DNA of 64,000 bases from Nemertoderma westbladi. Taxonomy: Eukaryota; Xenacoelomorpha; Nemertodermatida; Nemertodermatidae. Below are positions 11,695-22,253 of this stretch, in pieces. The first letter of the stretch is position 1, and each line of letters starts with the position of its first letter. The stretch spans positions 1 to 64,000 of the forward strand of contig JAUCBJ010001804.1 of assembly GCA_032718475.1 (NCBI GenBank). The letters are read 5' to 3'. The notes under the pieces are model-generated. The model did no database searches, was not told where the DNA came from, and saw only the letters and a list, made by a program, of their open reading frames with translations. A program made the position numbers and the translations under genes.

Positions 11695-12249
11695 ATGAGT
11701 TCCACGGACGAAAACGGTGCATACGAGGAAACTTCCATGAATGGAACAAACCTGAGTCAAATAGACCGGAACAGAAACCGGTTCCCGTGCTGTATTGTGT
11801 GGACACCGATCCCATGTATCACATGGCTGCTACCCTGCATCGGTCACATGGGTATCTGCACGTCCACGGGTGTTATTCGCGACTTTGGCGGGCCGTACTT
11901 CGTATCGGAGGATTGTATGACATTCGGGAACCCGACCAAGTTCTGGCGGCTGGACCCCGCGCTCATCAGCAGCAATTCGCGTTGGGACACCGCCGTACAC
12001 GAGGCTTCAGAGGTTTACAAACACAGGATGCACATTCTCTGTTGGGATAATTGTCACTCCCATGTCGCATACGCGCTCAACCTAATGGAATACAAACGAA
12101 GTCATAGATGGAATATGATTAATCTTTGGTTTCTTATGCTTATCCACGGCAGATTCACGAGTGTAGGCGGTTTCATTAAAACCTGGGGTCCTTTCATCGT
12201 TATCGTGCTCATTATAACTGGGGTGGTTGTCTTGCTAAAGAGCTTGTAG
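11695..12249 (+). CDS. TMEM222: Transmembrane protein 222 (TMEM222/DUF778 family), single exon
   Basis: A 184-codon frame with ATG at 11695 and TAG at 12247. After a polar N-terminus of about 28 residues comes the family signature: FPCCIVWTPIPCITWLLP, GHMGICTSTGVIRDFGGPYF, VSEDCM, WDTAVHEASEVYKHRMH and DNCHSHVAYALNLM. The C-terminus has a long hydrophobic membrane segment (about residues 164-183, GPFIVIVLIITGVVVLL). These match the conserved core of animal and plant TMEM222 proteins, a membrane protein of unclear biochemical role. The frame is intact from Met to stop, and its length fits the family (human is about 200 residues). It has no intron here, although animal orthologues are usually split, so it could be an old retrocopy or a naturally intronless gene. 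No poly(A) tract or target duplication is visible. Confidence 0.9.
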   Translation: MSSTDENGAYEETSMNGTNLSQIDRNRNRFPCCIVWTPIPCITWLLPCIGHMGICTSTGVIRDFGGPYFVSEDCMTFGNPTKFWRLDPALISSNSRWDTAVHEASEVYKHRMHILCWDNCHSHVAYALNLMEYKRSHRWNMINLWFLMLIHGRFTSVGGFIKTWGPFIVIVLIITGVVVLLKSL

Positions 12250-12881
12250 AACAATGATCTGCAGTTTGTGAATGTTTATTTTGTTCTTTCAGTCTTTTGG
12301 GGACAGGTAGGCCTATATAACAGGGTAATGATAACCCTTCTATCGATAACCACAGATAACTCTGTACCTAATCCTTACCTTTGCCCATATTTTATTTATG
12401 AGGCGGTGGTGTAGTATCCCGAACATTGAATAGTGAATTTACGTTGTTTATCCTACTTAATTATTATTTATTATAAAGCCAACTGCATTTCTTTTCCCTT
12501 GTTTGTTATTGCATTCGTTTTCCTTGCAGTACTTCAATATATCTGCGATTTTTTGGTGCGATTCTTATTCTAAACTTATATAAAATTATTAATATGAAAT
12601 GTAATTATTATTTGTATTATTATTTATTCGAACTGGAGAAAATCAATATATATTGATTATATTGATGTATTTTCTTTTGGTTTATTTATTTCCATTATTT
12701 ACGTTAGTATGGCTACATTACTGGTACCCACCCATAAGTACCGCCACACGTATGAATTCTAACTAGTTATAACTTAAATAATTTTAATATTTGTTTTGAA
12801 TATCTATTATTTTATTTTACAAACAATTTATTTGTTAATTTTAATTTAGATAAAAGGAGTTCTTGTTCCTTGGACACGTAA
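12250..12881. other. AT-rich 3' flank of TMEM222
   Basis: No coding signal. The 3' untranslated region should lie here, but no canonical AATAAA was found soon after the stop. Confidence 0.4.
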
Positions 12882-13930
12882 TTTTCGTACCCATCACTTT
12901 CGTACCCATCACTAAAAAGTACAAGTTTGCGATGTCTAGTGCTGTTTTTATTGATTCCATCGGATTCAGGACCATCATAAACCCGTATAACGCAATAATC
13001 AAGATGATACTATCTACTGATCAATTTGCATATTTTCAAAAATTTGGTGCTGGCACAACAATTTTCACCCAATCTGCAAAAAATACAAGTTTGAAAAGTC
13101 TTATAAAATTTTTACTTATTCCATTGAATTCAGAACCCTCACAAACCCGTATAACGCTAGAAATTAGGTGACACAATAATTTATATATTTGTTTGTTTTC
13201 ACAATTTGGGGCTAGCACCACATTTTGCACCCACTTCCGAAAAATACAAGTTTGAGATGTCTAGTTCGATAATTATATATTTCATTGAATTTAGAACTGC
13301 ATAAACCTCTAAAAAGTAAGAAATAAATTGTCACAAGCAATTTTATCTATTGAATGGATTTTCACAATTTCGTGCTAGCACCAAAATTTGCACACAGCAC
13401 CGAAAAATACAAGTTTGAAACGCTTGGTGTAACTCGTATATATTCCATAATGAATGAAACCAGAACCCCAAAAAAACCCAATTGCGTAAAAAACAAGTTA
13501 CAAACAATCAATTTACAAAATTGACATATTTCAAAATTTGGTGCTGGCACCAAAATTTGGCACCCGCCGAAAAAAACAAGTTTAAAAATTCTAAGTTAAT
13601 TTATATGAATTCCATCCAATTGCTATCACCAAAAAACCGGTGTAAATAAAAAATAGAGATGTTACATATCATATTTAATGAAATGTAATTTTCAAAAAAC
13701 GCCTCATAAAAAGTGCCAAAAGTTGGGTTAAAAAATGGTGCTATAACTCGAAAACTACCCAATATTTTTGAAAACGGTTTTCACTGTTAGGAAGACAATA
13801 GATTGTTAGGAAAAGTCATAAAATTTCAGATTTCCAACTGCGTTTGTTTCAGAATTATAACAAAAAAAACCACGGGGGGGTGGGGGTGGGGGTCATATTG
13901 ACCCCCCCCCCCCCCGGGTTTGATAGGGTT
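12882..13930 (+). repeat. Left inverted arm: about five satellite monomers of roughly 163 bp
   Basis: ACAAGTTTG-type words recur near 12917, 13078, 13243, 13402 and 13571. Each unit also has a version of TTTGGTGCTAGCACCAAA (near 13042, 13214, 13373 and 13540). The arm ends with a palindromic patch, GGGGGTCATATTGACCCC, and a poly(C) run just before 13920. The whole arm is present in reverse orientation at 17741-18765. Open frames across the monomers are by-products of the repeat. The outer end shows a 15-bp local duplication of TTTCGTACCCATCAC. Confidence 0.8.
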
Positions 13931-14323
13931 AAAATTACACTAAATACTAAAATTACACTAACACTCGACGGGAACAATATAAAAAATGTTTGTTGTATTA
14001 TTGTTTTGTTATATTATGTCCCATTCTGTTCTATAACCTTAGACTCTTGTTAGTTTATTAATATACGATTAGAATTAAAGTGCTGGTATAACCTTGATGT
14101 AATGGGAGGCCATACAAAAATATATACAGTATGTTTTAATAGACATCCGCATCCGTGCGGATGTCACCTCAGACATCCGCATCTGAATCCGCGGATATTA
14201 AAAATATGACATTCGCAACATCCCTATTTATTATTTATAAATTAGTATAATTATAATTGATTATTAATATAATTATTAGGTATTATGATGAATTATCATT
14301 CTTTAGTTGGAAAATTATTTTTC
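13931..14323. other. Gene-free AT-rich stretch between satellite arm and MITE
   Basis: Nothing coding is recognisable. Near 14140-14190 a pair of ACATCCGCATC repeats surrounds a GCGGATGTC inverted copy. Confidence 0.4.
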
Positions 14324-14331
14324 ATTTTTTC

Positions 14332-15153
14332 TAGAGTTGAAACCGAGACCTGTTTTTCTTAATCCCGGTAAACCAGAGCCCTACCCGGGGCAATATTTTG
14401 AAAAATACCGGAGACCAGAGCATGAGATCAGAGACTTTGCTTATTTTTTGTACATACAATTTGATTACTCCCCTATAGCACAAACAGGTACATACGGCCT
14501 TATAACTATTTTTCTATGGTTCAATTGCAGTAAAGTAAATCCAACCCATTTCTTACCCTGACCCATTGTAAGAAAATAAGCGCACGTACAGTTTGGGGGG
14601 CTTAATTAATATTAATTTGGTTATTTGTTTATTAATTCGTTTATTAATTCGTTATATTGTTTTTGTTAATAATATGTTACATTAATTTGTTTTACCCCAT
14701 AGTTACCGGTACTTTGTTAATTAAAGGCACTTATTTTACAATTGTTCAAATCATAAACATTTCAATATACTATAAACTTGGTCATTTACTAATAGTTAGT
14801 GCACAGGTATAGTGCTCTACTCGCCCCATTTACAAGCCTCGTTACGCTCGTTCTTTCCATTTGGTCGTCATATTATCTATCATATAACAAATTGAATATA
14901 GAACAGCCCTTTCTTTCACTTTTAAACATTATGAGTGCTCAAATTAAGCACCCTTATCCTTAAATAAGAACTACCTTAGGTGCTAGTTTAACTTAAAATT
15001 AACTATTTTTAAATATCTATTTATAATTTGTCAAATCACTGATCTCTGGGTAAAATGTCTGTTTTCAATACCCGGGAACCAGAGACCTATCCAGAGACAA
15101 AAAAACCGTCCGGAAAATCCAGAGATCAGTGACAAGTCTCTGTTTCAACTCTA
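14332..15153. mobile_element. hAT-like MITE, 822 bp, 8-bp target duplication
   Basis: The ends are inverted repeats of about 22 bp starting TAGAGTTGAAAC, with two mismatches. They are flanked by the perfect 8-bp direct repeat ATTTTTTC (14324-14331 and 15154-15161). An 8-bp duplication with such ends is typical of the hAT superfamily. The inside has no transposase frame, so the element is non-autonomous. Words related to CCAGAGACC recur in opposite orientation inside both ends. Confidence 0.75.
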
Positions 15154-15161
15154 ATTTTTTC

Positions 15162-15615
15162 CAATGTTTTTCATGCTCAAAATGGTTCAAAATATACAAA
15201 AAGTGAAAAAAATATTTAAAAAATTTTTTTTTCTGGATTTTCGTTATTGTATCAAATATGCTACAGTATGGGAATAGTCTTTCCTAAATTTGTAGCAAAT
15301 ATGCTACAGTTTATTATTTACTCGAAAAATTATATTATATCTCATAGTTTTTCCAAAGTTACAACTCCAAGAAGTATTATTTCAATACATAATACATTTT
15401 GGTGTGCTTCGCAGCATAGATCACTGGCATTATCATCAACAATACTGCGGTTTTTGGAGTTCAGAAATCCACAGATTGACACCCTGAGTATGATATTTAC
15501 CCCCTTTTGAATATTTCCGGGGTTAATGTTGTTAATGTCCATTCGAGGTCCATTTCTAGTTTGAACTGTCCCTCTCTTTGAGCCACTCTCCTTGCATCAG
15601 ATACAAAGCCAAGCC
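15162..15615. other. Gene-free stretch
   Basis: No recognisable gene. The phrase AAATATGCTACAGT occurs twice (about 15255 and 15298). Confidence 0.4.
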
Positions 15616-16130
15616 TGTTTCCGGAGTAAGGCTGCCAAAGCACTAGATTATGCACATGATGGTACTCACGACAAAAGCAGTGTCCTGTGAAGCGAAGCGG
15701 CTTCATTCAAGTGTCAAGCCCAACATGGACTCCCATAGAGTACTGGAACTACAAACAAAATTGCGCAGCCACAACTTCCCATCCACCATGGCTAGGGTAT
15801 CCGCGCAACTAAGTCCAGCGTCCTTTAAGAGGCGTCTCAAGTAAGCCGTAGACTGTCAAACATGCTTATATTCTCTCCATGAGCCAGTCAATCAATCACA
15901 AGACGTGCACTTAAAATCGTCGTCCTCACGGGAAGCAAAAAAAAGCAATGTCCTACAAATATGAGGTGGCTATGTTCAAGTGCCAAGCTTTGGTAGATCA
16001 ATCCAATAGATACAGTAGCTCCAATGTTATATACTGTGGTGTCAGCCTGGAGATGTGTCCATTGTACATATTGAACCAGGTGAATTGTTCTTGTTGAGCA
16101 GTTAGAGCTCGGCGTGGAGTACACTTAAGT
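15616..16130 (-). pseudogene. Two decayed LINE C-terminal fragments
   Basis: Minus-strand translations include LRFTGHCFCREYHHVHNLVL (around 15640-15700) and FVGHCFF (around 15950). Both are versions of the tail LRFAGHCFRRED. Plus-strand words such as GTCCTTTAAGAGGCGTCTCA (15818) and CTCCAATGTTATATA (16018) are in the same order as in the better copy at 56280-57092. Frames are broken repeatedly, and the order suggests a rearranged or duplicated insertion. Confidence 0.7.
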
Positions 16131-17587
16131 GGAAAATATTGTGGATGGAGTTCCACCATTTTACCTGATTCTGATAATCGAATTCACATACAGAAGCACA
16201 TGTGCTACAGTACAATTATATTTGGTAAGTTTTTTAGAATCAGTTTGAATAATCCCTCGTTTTATAAAAAATGGCGGGAAGCTTTGAAAACTTTGAATGT
16301 CTTTTTCTTGAAAAGCTTTTTTTGTTTTTTAGACACAAAGGACACCTTTCTGAGGAACTACTGGTTGAAATCTCATGAAATTTTCAGGAAATGATCACAA
16401 CAACGATTGGCCTATGCATGACTAGTATTGGTTGGGTGCTTTCTTAAGAAGTTATTAAGAAAACAATTGTTGAAATGCCGTAAACAAAAAAAAAAAATTA
16501 TTTTTAGTTTTTTTTAGTCTTGCTCTTGTCCGAATGGTTGTTACAGCCACCTGCAAAATTTCAGGTTTTGATTTTGTTTAAGGGGGGGGGGGGGGGGGGG
16601 GGGGGGGGTACACCATTTTCGGACAACTCCTCGATTTATCACTCTCAGCGTTTCAAAATTGTTTGGTTTTGGCTTAAATTTGGAATATAGGTACCTAAGA
16701 TGCTATTCTACATGACAGGTCAGAAATTATTTTTTTCGCTATTTAATATTAGTTAATACTAGTTAACAATAAAAAAAACTTGGTTGCGCTTAAAACCCTA
16801 AGGCTTTTACAGTTTTGAATCGAATCACATGAAAGTTTTTTATATGATAGATCAAAGATGGGGCAACATAACTATCAGGCGAAATTTTGTGAAAATAATT
16901 CTCCACCGCTAGGTGGCGCTGCAAATTTATGCTAATTTTTTAGGTTTGTTATAAATAGTATTACATTTTATTAACGAAACAATTTCGAAAAGTTGCCTGA
17001 TACTTTTATGCAGGGTGGCATTGGCTATCCAGACACCCACAGGAAGTTTCAGACTAATTGCTCAAACATTGTAGAAGTGGTAGGGTTTTGAAGTTTACAA
17101 TTTCATAAAAAAAATATTTGGAGATAATCGACCTTTCATTATACATAGTAATAGTAATTTCAATAGGATTCCCTAAATGGAAATTGTTATAACTTGAAAA
17201 CTAAAAGAGCTATTAAATAGCGGTTTTCAGATTTGGAAACACCATTCAATGGTGCATTATAATAGACCATAAAAAAATTCGACATATTTTGGACCAAAAT
17301 GGTGTACACCCCCCCCCCCCCCCCCCCCCTTAACAGTAAAACATTAAAGAAAACCTTGGGGTACCCTACAACCAAAAAGCTACAATATGACAACCCCCCT
17401 CCTGGATCCTGTAAAACATTATATTACTGTACATTACATTTTTCGGACCTCATCTGTAAGTAAAAACGCCATAGAATATTATCGATAATGATTCCCTATG
17501 TAAAACCAAGAGAATAGATTAGCGACTTTCTGTAACGCGACAGTAGCCGTACTGCCACTGCGCCCGCCATGGGGAATGAGGCCGAGT
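16131..17587. other. Gene-free stretch with an inverted pair of G-run/C-run flanked motifs
   Basis: A run of about 28 G (about 16582-16608) is followed by GTACACCATTTT. At about 17282-17325 the reverse complement appears: AAAATGGTGTACA followed by a long C run and TTAA. The roughly 690-bp interior has no ORF of note. It may be a short inverted-repeat element, or two copies of the related repeat whose ends also carry G/C runs at 13880-13920 and 17755-17790. Confidence 0.45.
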
Positions 17588-17680
17588 TGGAAGTATAGAG
17601 TGAGCGGGGTTTTTTAATAACTTACAGTAATTAGTAATTACTGTAAGTTATTAAAATACCCCATTCACTCTATACTTCCA
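17588..17680. repeat. Near-perfect 93-bp palindrome
   Basis: The arms read TGGAAGTATAGAGTGA then GGGGTTTTTTAATAACTTAC and, reading back, the same with two or three changes. The centre is around 17634 (AATTAGTAATT). The arm sequence recurs singly at 49628-49680 (CTGGAAGTATAGAATGA then TATTTTAATAACTTA). It therefore looks like a fold-back end of a dispersed repeat family. Confidence 0.85.
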
Positions 17681-17740
17681 GCTAAACTTAACTAAACGTA
17701 ATTACTAATTATGTTTAGATCACTTTAAAAAACATTTCTT

Positions 17741-18765
17741 AACCCTATTAAACCCGGGGGTGGGTCAATATGACCCCCCCCCCCCCCCCCGTGGTTTTTT
17801 TATTATAATTCTGAAACAAACGCAGTTGGGAATCTGACATTTTAAGACTTTTCCTAAAAATATATTGTATTCCTAGTAGTGAAAACCGTTTTCAAAAATA
17901 TTGAGTAGTTTTCGAGTTATAGCACCATTTTTTAACCCTACTTTTGGCACTTTTTTTTGAGACGTTTTTTGAAAATTACATTTCATTAAATATGATATGT
18001 AACATCTCTATTTTTGATTTACACCGGTTTTTTGGTGTTAGCAATTGGATGGAATTAATGTAAATTGATTTAGAAATTTCAAACTTGTATTTTTCGGCGG
18101 GTGCCAAATTTTGGTGCCAGCACCAAATTTTGAAATATGTCAATTTTGTAAATTGATTGTTTGAAACTTGGCTTATACGCAATTGGAGTTTTTTGGGGTT
18201 CTGGTTTCGATGAAATATATACGAGTTGCACCAAGCGTATCAAACTTGTTTTTTTCGGTGCTGTGTGCAAATTTTGGTGCTAGCACGAAATTTTGGAAAT
18301 CCATTCAATAGATAAAATTGCTTGTGACAATTTATTTGTTGCATTTTAGAGGTTTATGGCTGTTCTGAATTCAATGGAATATATAATTATCGAACTAGAC
18401 ATCTCAAACTTGTATTTTTCGGAAGTGGGTGCAAAATGTGGTGCTAGCACCAAATTTTGAAAACCATCAAATATATCAATTGATTGTGTCATCTTGTTTC
18501 TTGCGTTATGCGGGTTTGTTAGGGTTCTGAATTTAATGGAAGCAGTAAAAATTTCATAAGAGTTTTCAAACTTGTATTTTTCGCCGGTGGGTGAAAATTG
18601 TTGTGCCAGCACCAAATTTTGGAAAATGAGCAAGTTGATCAATAGATAGTATCATCTTGTTTCTTGCGTTATACTGGTTTATGAGGGTCCTGAATTCGAT
18701 GGAATCAATAAAAACAGCACTGGACATCGCAAACTTGTACTTTTTGGTGATGGGTACGAAATTTG
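17741..18765 (-). repeat. Right inverted arm: satellite monomers of roughly 163 bp
   Basis: This is the reverse complement of 12882-13930. AAACTTGTATTTTTCGG-type words recur near 18078, 18243, 18407, 18568 and 18731. GGTGCTAGCACC or a near variant lies beside each, including at 18110, 18274, 18440 and 18604. Just outside the arm, at about 18768-18785, is the perfect form TTTGGTGCTAGCACCAAA. The inner end begins with AACCCTATTAAACCCGGGGG and a C run. Confidence 0.8.
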
Positions 18766-19313
18766 GTGCTAGCACCAAAATTTGCCATATTAAGCCGAAA
18801 AATACAAGTAGCAATGATCTGGCATATTTGAAATGTATTCCATTAGAATCAGCGCCCTAGAAAACCTGAAAATGTAAATTTATAGCATCGTATAAGTGAA
18901 TTAAAAATGTTGTGTTCTAACTGAAAAGTGCTGGTTACTTGTTTTTTTCATTTTTTTCCTACGCATAGAGGACTAAACAGCCATTTATGGTAATCATATC
19001 ATTTTTAAATATTTTCCAATGTATGTTGCGCCCAAGAAAACCTGTATTGAAAAACAATTAGCCGAAAAATGTAAATATTACTGCTGCAATATTACCACCA
19101 CAGTACAGTTTTTCGAAAAATTTTTTTTCGGTCGGATCCAGACTAGTGATACCTACGTACAAACAAAAAATCAGACATTTTCGTTAATATTTGTAGATTT
19201 TAGAGGGAGGGGTCAATATGACACCCCCCCCCCCCCCCCCCCCGATATTTGTACAGCATTTTATAGCCCGGTACTAATAGGTTTAAAGCAAATCACTTCA
19301 ACTAATTAAAAAC
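18766..19313. other. Repeat-flank region with a third GGGTCAATATGAC/poly(C) block
   Basis: A single satellite-like word in the opposite orientation occurs at about 18798. At 19207-19242, GGGGTCAATATGACACC is followed by about 18 C, the same signature as at 13885-13915 and 17757-17790. The bases 19281-19315 match the flank at 50546-50578. No gene is recognised. Confidence 0.5.
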
Positions 19314-19371
19314 TACAGTCCAGCTCACCAACAGAGTGCCATCGGATCCGATCTGAACCGATCGGATCCAA

Positions 19372-19482
19372 CAGCTTCAAACACTTTCAGACAAACTCCA
19401 ACAGTCCAACAACTTCAAACAGATTCAGACAGTTTCAAACAGATTCAGACAGTTTCAAACAGAATCAGACAACTTCCAACAA
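19372..19482 (+). repeat. Left subterminal array of roughly 10-bp TTCARACA repeats
   Basis: At least ten words of the type CTTCAAACA, TTTCAGACA or ATTCAGACA follow one another with a spacing of about 10 bp, just inside the left TIR of the 2434-bp element. Confidence 0.8.
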
Positions 19483-20280
19483 CCTGTCAATCACTCCACC
19501 CACACTCAACCGCAACCCCAACTCAACTCCCATCTTCTTGCGCGCAGATAGAATGAAAGCGTTTGAAACTACTAAAGGAACTCCATTCATAAAGCCACAA
19601 TAACGACAGAGTGGACTGGCCACTGGCGGCGCCCTTGAACATTCACACTGTAACTTAAGCTGACCTGAAGGAACAGCCCATTAGTGAGGTCGGTATTTCT
19701 CTTTATTCCTGCCGCTATCTTTGAATAACACAATAGCAGAAAGCTAACCAGTGGTCTACCCCCAATACAAGAAAGACAAGTTGGCTACCATTGAAATGAA
19801 TGGGGAATGGAATTCTGTGTTCACATACTAATGTTGCTTTGGGTTGGTCTAGAGCCATACAATAGAGCTTTACGGAAATACACTTCCAAAGAGCCAAGCA
19901 GTGGCGGTATAGGTCCAAAATGCCCATGTAGAATTTCTTCGAATAAGGCTCAATTTCTTTAAGTTACATTAATTAAAATACTGATAAATATATTTTGCTT
20001 TTCGCAGGAGGGACAGTATCCCCCTCTACAGTTAATATAGTGTACGTACATGTGTTAGTTATATCGTTGCGTTTATTTATATTTATACAGGTTTGGATAT
20101 GATCTCTACTAGTTTGATTTTTGTTTTGTCAATTAATTAATTGTGCGGTTAATTTGTCAATCACAGCCTTAATTGGCTACATTGCTTATTGTATGAATGA
20201 ATATAATTAGTTATTAAGACATTATTTTAATTAGTATCTGGTGTGATTAGGTCTACCTTTTACATAACAACAGTACGTCA

Positions 20281-20395
20281 ATGGCGGATATACTACTACT
20301 ACTAAGTCGAGCGAACTCGGACAGTGGAAATGAGATCCTTCCAGGCTTCCCGATTCTCCATAGTTGTCGCAATTTCGTTTCTCCCAAGTTCAGAG
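20281..20395 (-). pseudogene. LINE 3' end with (TAG)n tail, inside the Tc1-like element
   Basis: On the minus strand the frame reads LGRNEIATTMENREAWKDLI then STVRVRST, stop. This has the DRxxW-like ending of LINE RT proteins. It is followed by TAGTAGTAGTAG, a microsatellite tail of the kind made during target-primed reverse transcription. It differs from the 56.3-57.1 kb LINE family. Confidence 0.65.
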
Positions 20396-20561
20396 ATGGC
20401 GGATATACATTACATCATAATATGGCATGGCAGTCACGTGAAAACAAGGGCCTTCACATTCCCAATTCTCTATCTAATCTATTATGGTTGTGCGTAATGC
20501 TCAATACTACTTTATGATATTAATTCATTCACGTTTAACATTAACAGCCACGTTTCATCAA

Positions 20562-20585
20562 CCCCCCCCCCCCCCCCCCCCTCCC
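20562..20585 (+). repeat. Poly(C) run
   Basis: About 22 C with one interrupting T, inside the Tc1-like element. Confidence 0.9.
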
Positions 20586-21439
20586 CTTCCAATGTGACAA
20601 ACTATCACGATATGTTGGCGTTGGGCCCCGTCCCTACGTCCACCCTCCCTTGTGAAGGGCTAGGGGGGACTTTCGACCCATCATTACTAAAGGGTAGTGA
20701 TAATATTCAAAATAAGTTTTCCCATGTATACGTAATTTTATTCTTAAATAGGTACTTGTTTGTTCCTAAATTCTGCCTAAATGCTGCCTTACTCAATGTT
20801 AAATAATTTATTGTTCTCGAATATTTATTTCGTAACTAGGGAACCGCTTAACTACAAACCAATATTGGATATGGAGTTCCGTTTCGAAGTTCGCCTTGCA
20901 GAGACTAAAGTTGCAATAACTTTTGAGGGTGTGAATGTAATTTACTCAAATAGGGTAGGTGCGCGAAAAAATAGTTGGGCTAGAAGTATTACGTGCAAAC
21001 CTTTTCATTTCGATGCTCTTTCAACACAACTAATAAAATTAACCAAAAATATTTTTTTCACTCATTGTAATTATATTTACTGTTTGCTTAATCTGTTTGT
21101 GTTTATATCTGTTTATGTGCAGTATTTAGTGCCCTACGTCAAAGAAACTAATATATTTATAGCATTATTTACATTTCTAATTAAATTAAGGAATTAAAAA
21201 CGTGTTGGTGTTATTATATTCATTTATCGGAATTTATATTATAGGAATTTATTATTCGTTTATGCATTCTAGTTAATTAATTGATATAATTAACGACATA
21301 ATTATGTAAATAAAAATTGTTAAATGAAACAAATCTTTGTTTCGGTTTATAATTGACAATAGCACACCCTCACAATCACTTCAAATTGAGAGTTAAAGTG
21401 ATTGACATTTTGTTAATGAACTACGCTTTTGTAAGGCAT

Positions 21440-21612
21440 TGGCAAATTCCAACAAATTCCGATGGCGTCAAACATCTTCAGACAACTTCAAACAGTTTCA
21501 GACAATTTCAGACAACTTCAAACAACTTCAGATAGCTTCCAACAACATCCAACAGAAATTTCAAACACTTTCAGACGGATTTCAGACAGATTCAGATGGG
21601 CTCCAACAGACT
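21440..21612 (+). repeat. Right subterminal array of roughly 10-bp TTCARACA repeats
   Basis: More than a dozen words of the type CTTCAGACA, TTTCAGACA, CTTCAAACA or CTTCCAACA lie in direct orientation with the left array, with a spacing of about 10-11 bp, just inside the right TIR. Confidence 0.8.
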
Positions 21613-21751
21613 AAACTTGTTGGAAATATTTTCTCCAACAGAATCAAACAGTACTAAATCTCCGTAGGTTAGCATTGTGCTTGTTTGAAGCTGTCGGAGT
21701 GTGTTGGATCCGATCGGATCCGATGGCACTCTGTTGGTGAGCGGGACTGTA

Positions 21752-22225
21752 TAATGGAATGGGGTATGGGGATTACAGCTGTATAATTTTTAAGTATAAT
21801 TATTTAAATCTTATACAATAAATAATTAATTTCCATTAAATTAGCAGGTTAAAAAATATGCTGTTTTTACCCTAAACAACTAATAACTAAGTAACTGCTA
21901 TTACAGTATCTTAGCTTCTCGAAGGCCACACGCAAATTCAATTTGGAAAATTTCTAAATTTTTTCCAAACAACATGTTTACCAAGTTTGGTAGATTCCAT
22001 CGATGATTGGCCGAGTTATTAACGTTTAAAATTGAACACAACAGAACGACAGAGCAACAGATCGACAGATCAACAGAACACGTTCGTGGGGCCATCGCGC
22101 AGGACGAGGCTCAGTTATCAGATACAGATTAAAATTGTGCAATTCTATGACAAAATCAGTATTTAAGAAGTTTAACTAAACCGCCGATAAGAATAAATCA
22201 AAGAAGAAATGAAAGTTCCTCCCCT
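21752..22225. other. Dispersed-repeat flank and gene-free sequence
   Basis: 21752-21850 is nearly identical to 50579-50680 (TAATGGAATGGGGTATGGGG then ATTACAGCTGTATAAT). The remainder holds a few short ACAGA repeats near 22040 and no gene. Confidence 0.6.
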
Positions 22226-22253
22226 CCAACCCCCCCCCCCCCCCCCCCCCCCC
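22226..22253 (+). repeat. Poly(C) run
   Basis: About 24 unbroken C followed by eight T. Confidence 0.9.

Larger units (their letters stand above)
19316..21749. mobile_element. Tc1/mariner-like TIR element, 2434 bp, TA target duplication
   Basis: The left end reads CAGTCCAGCTCACCAACAGA. The right end, reverse-complemented, reads CAGTCCCGCTCACCAACAGA. Both continue through GTGCCATCGGATCCGATC. The element is flanked by TA (19314-19315 and 21750-21751). Another copy of the flanking repeat at 50577-50578 has a single TA and no insert, so the ends are supported independently. CAGT ends plus a TA duplication fit the Tc1/mariner group. No transposase is recognisable; the small frame at 20781-21197 is not a known protein. 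It is non-autonomous and carries a LINE 3' end and a poly(C) run inside. Confidence 0.75.

Noticed and set aside
11526-12050. A 174-codon plus-strand frame overlapping TMEM222
   Set aside because: It is in another frame of a clearly recognised gene and resembles nothing.
12863-18814. Several open frames of 60-100 codons sharing protein similarity (KYKFAMSS, NLVLAPNF)
   Set aside because: They are translations of the satellite monomer in both orientations and have no conserved frame across units.
20781-21197. A 138-codon frame inside the Tc1-like element as its transposase
   Set aside because: No DDE or helix-turn-helix motif is visible; it is hydrophobic and AT-driven in composition.
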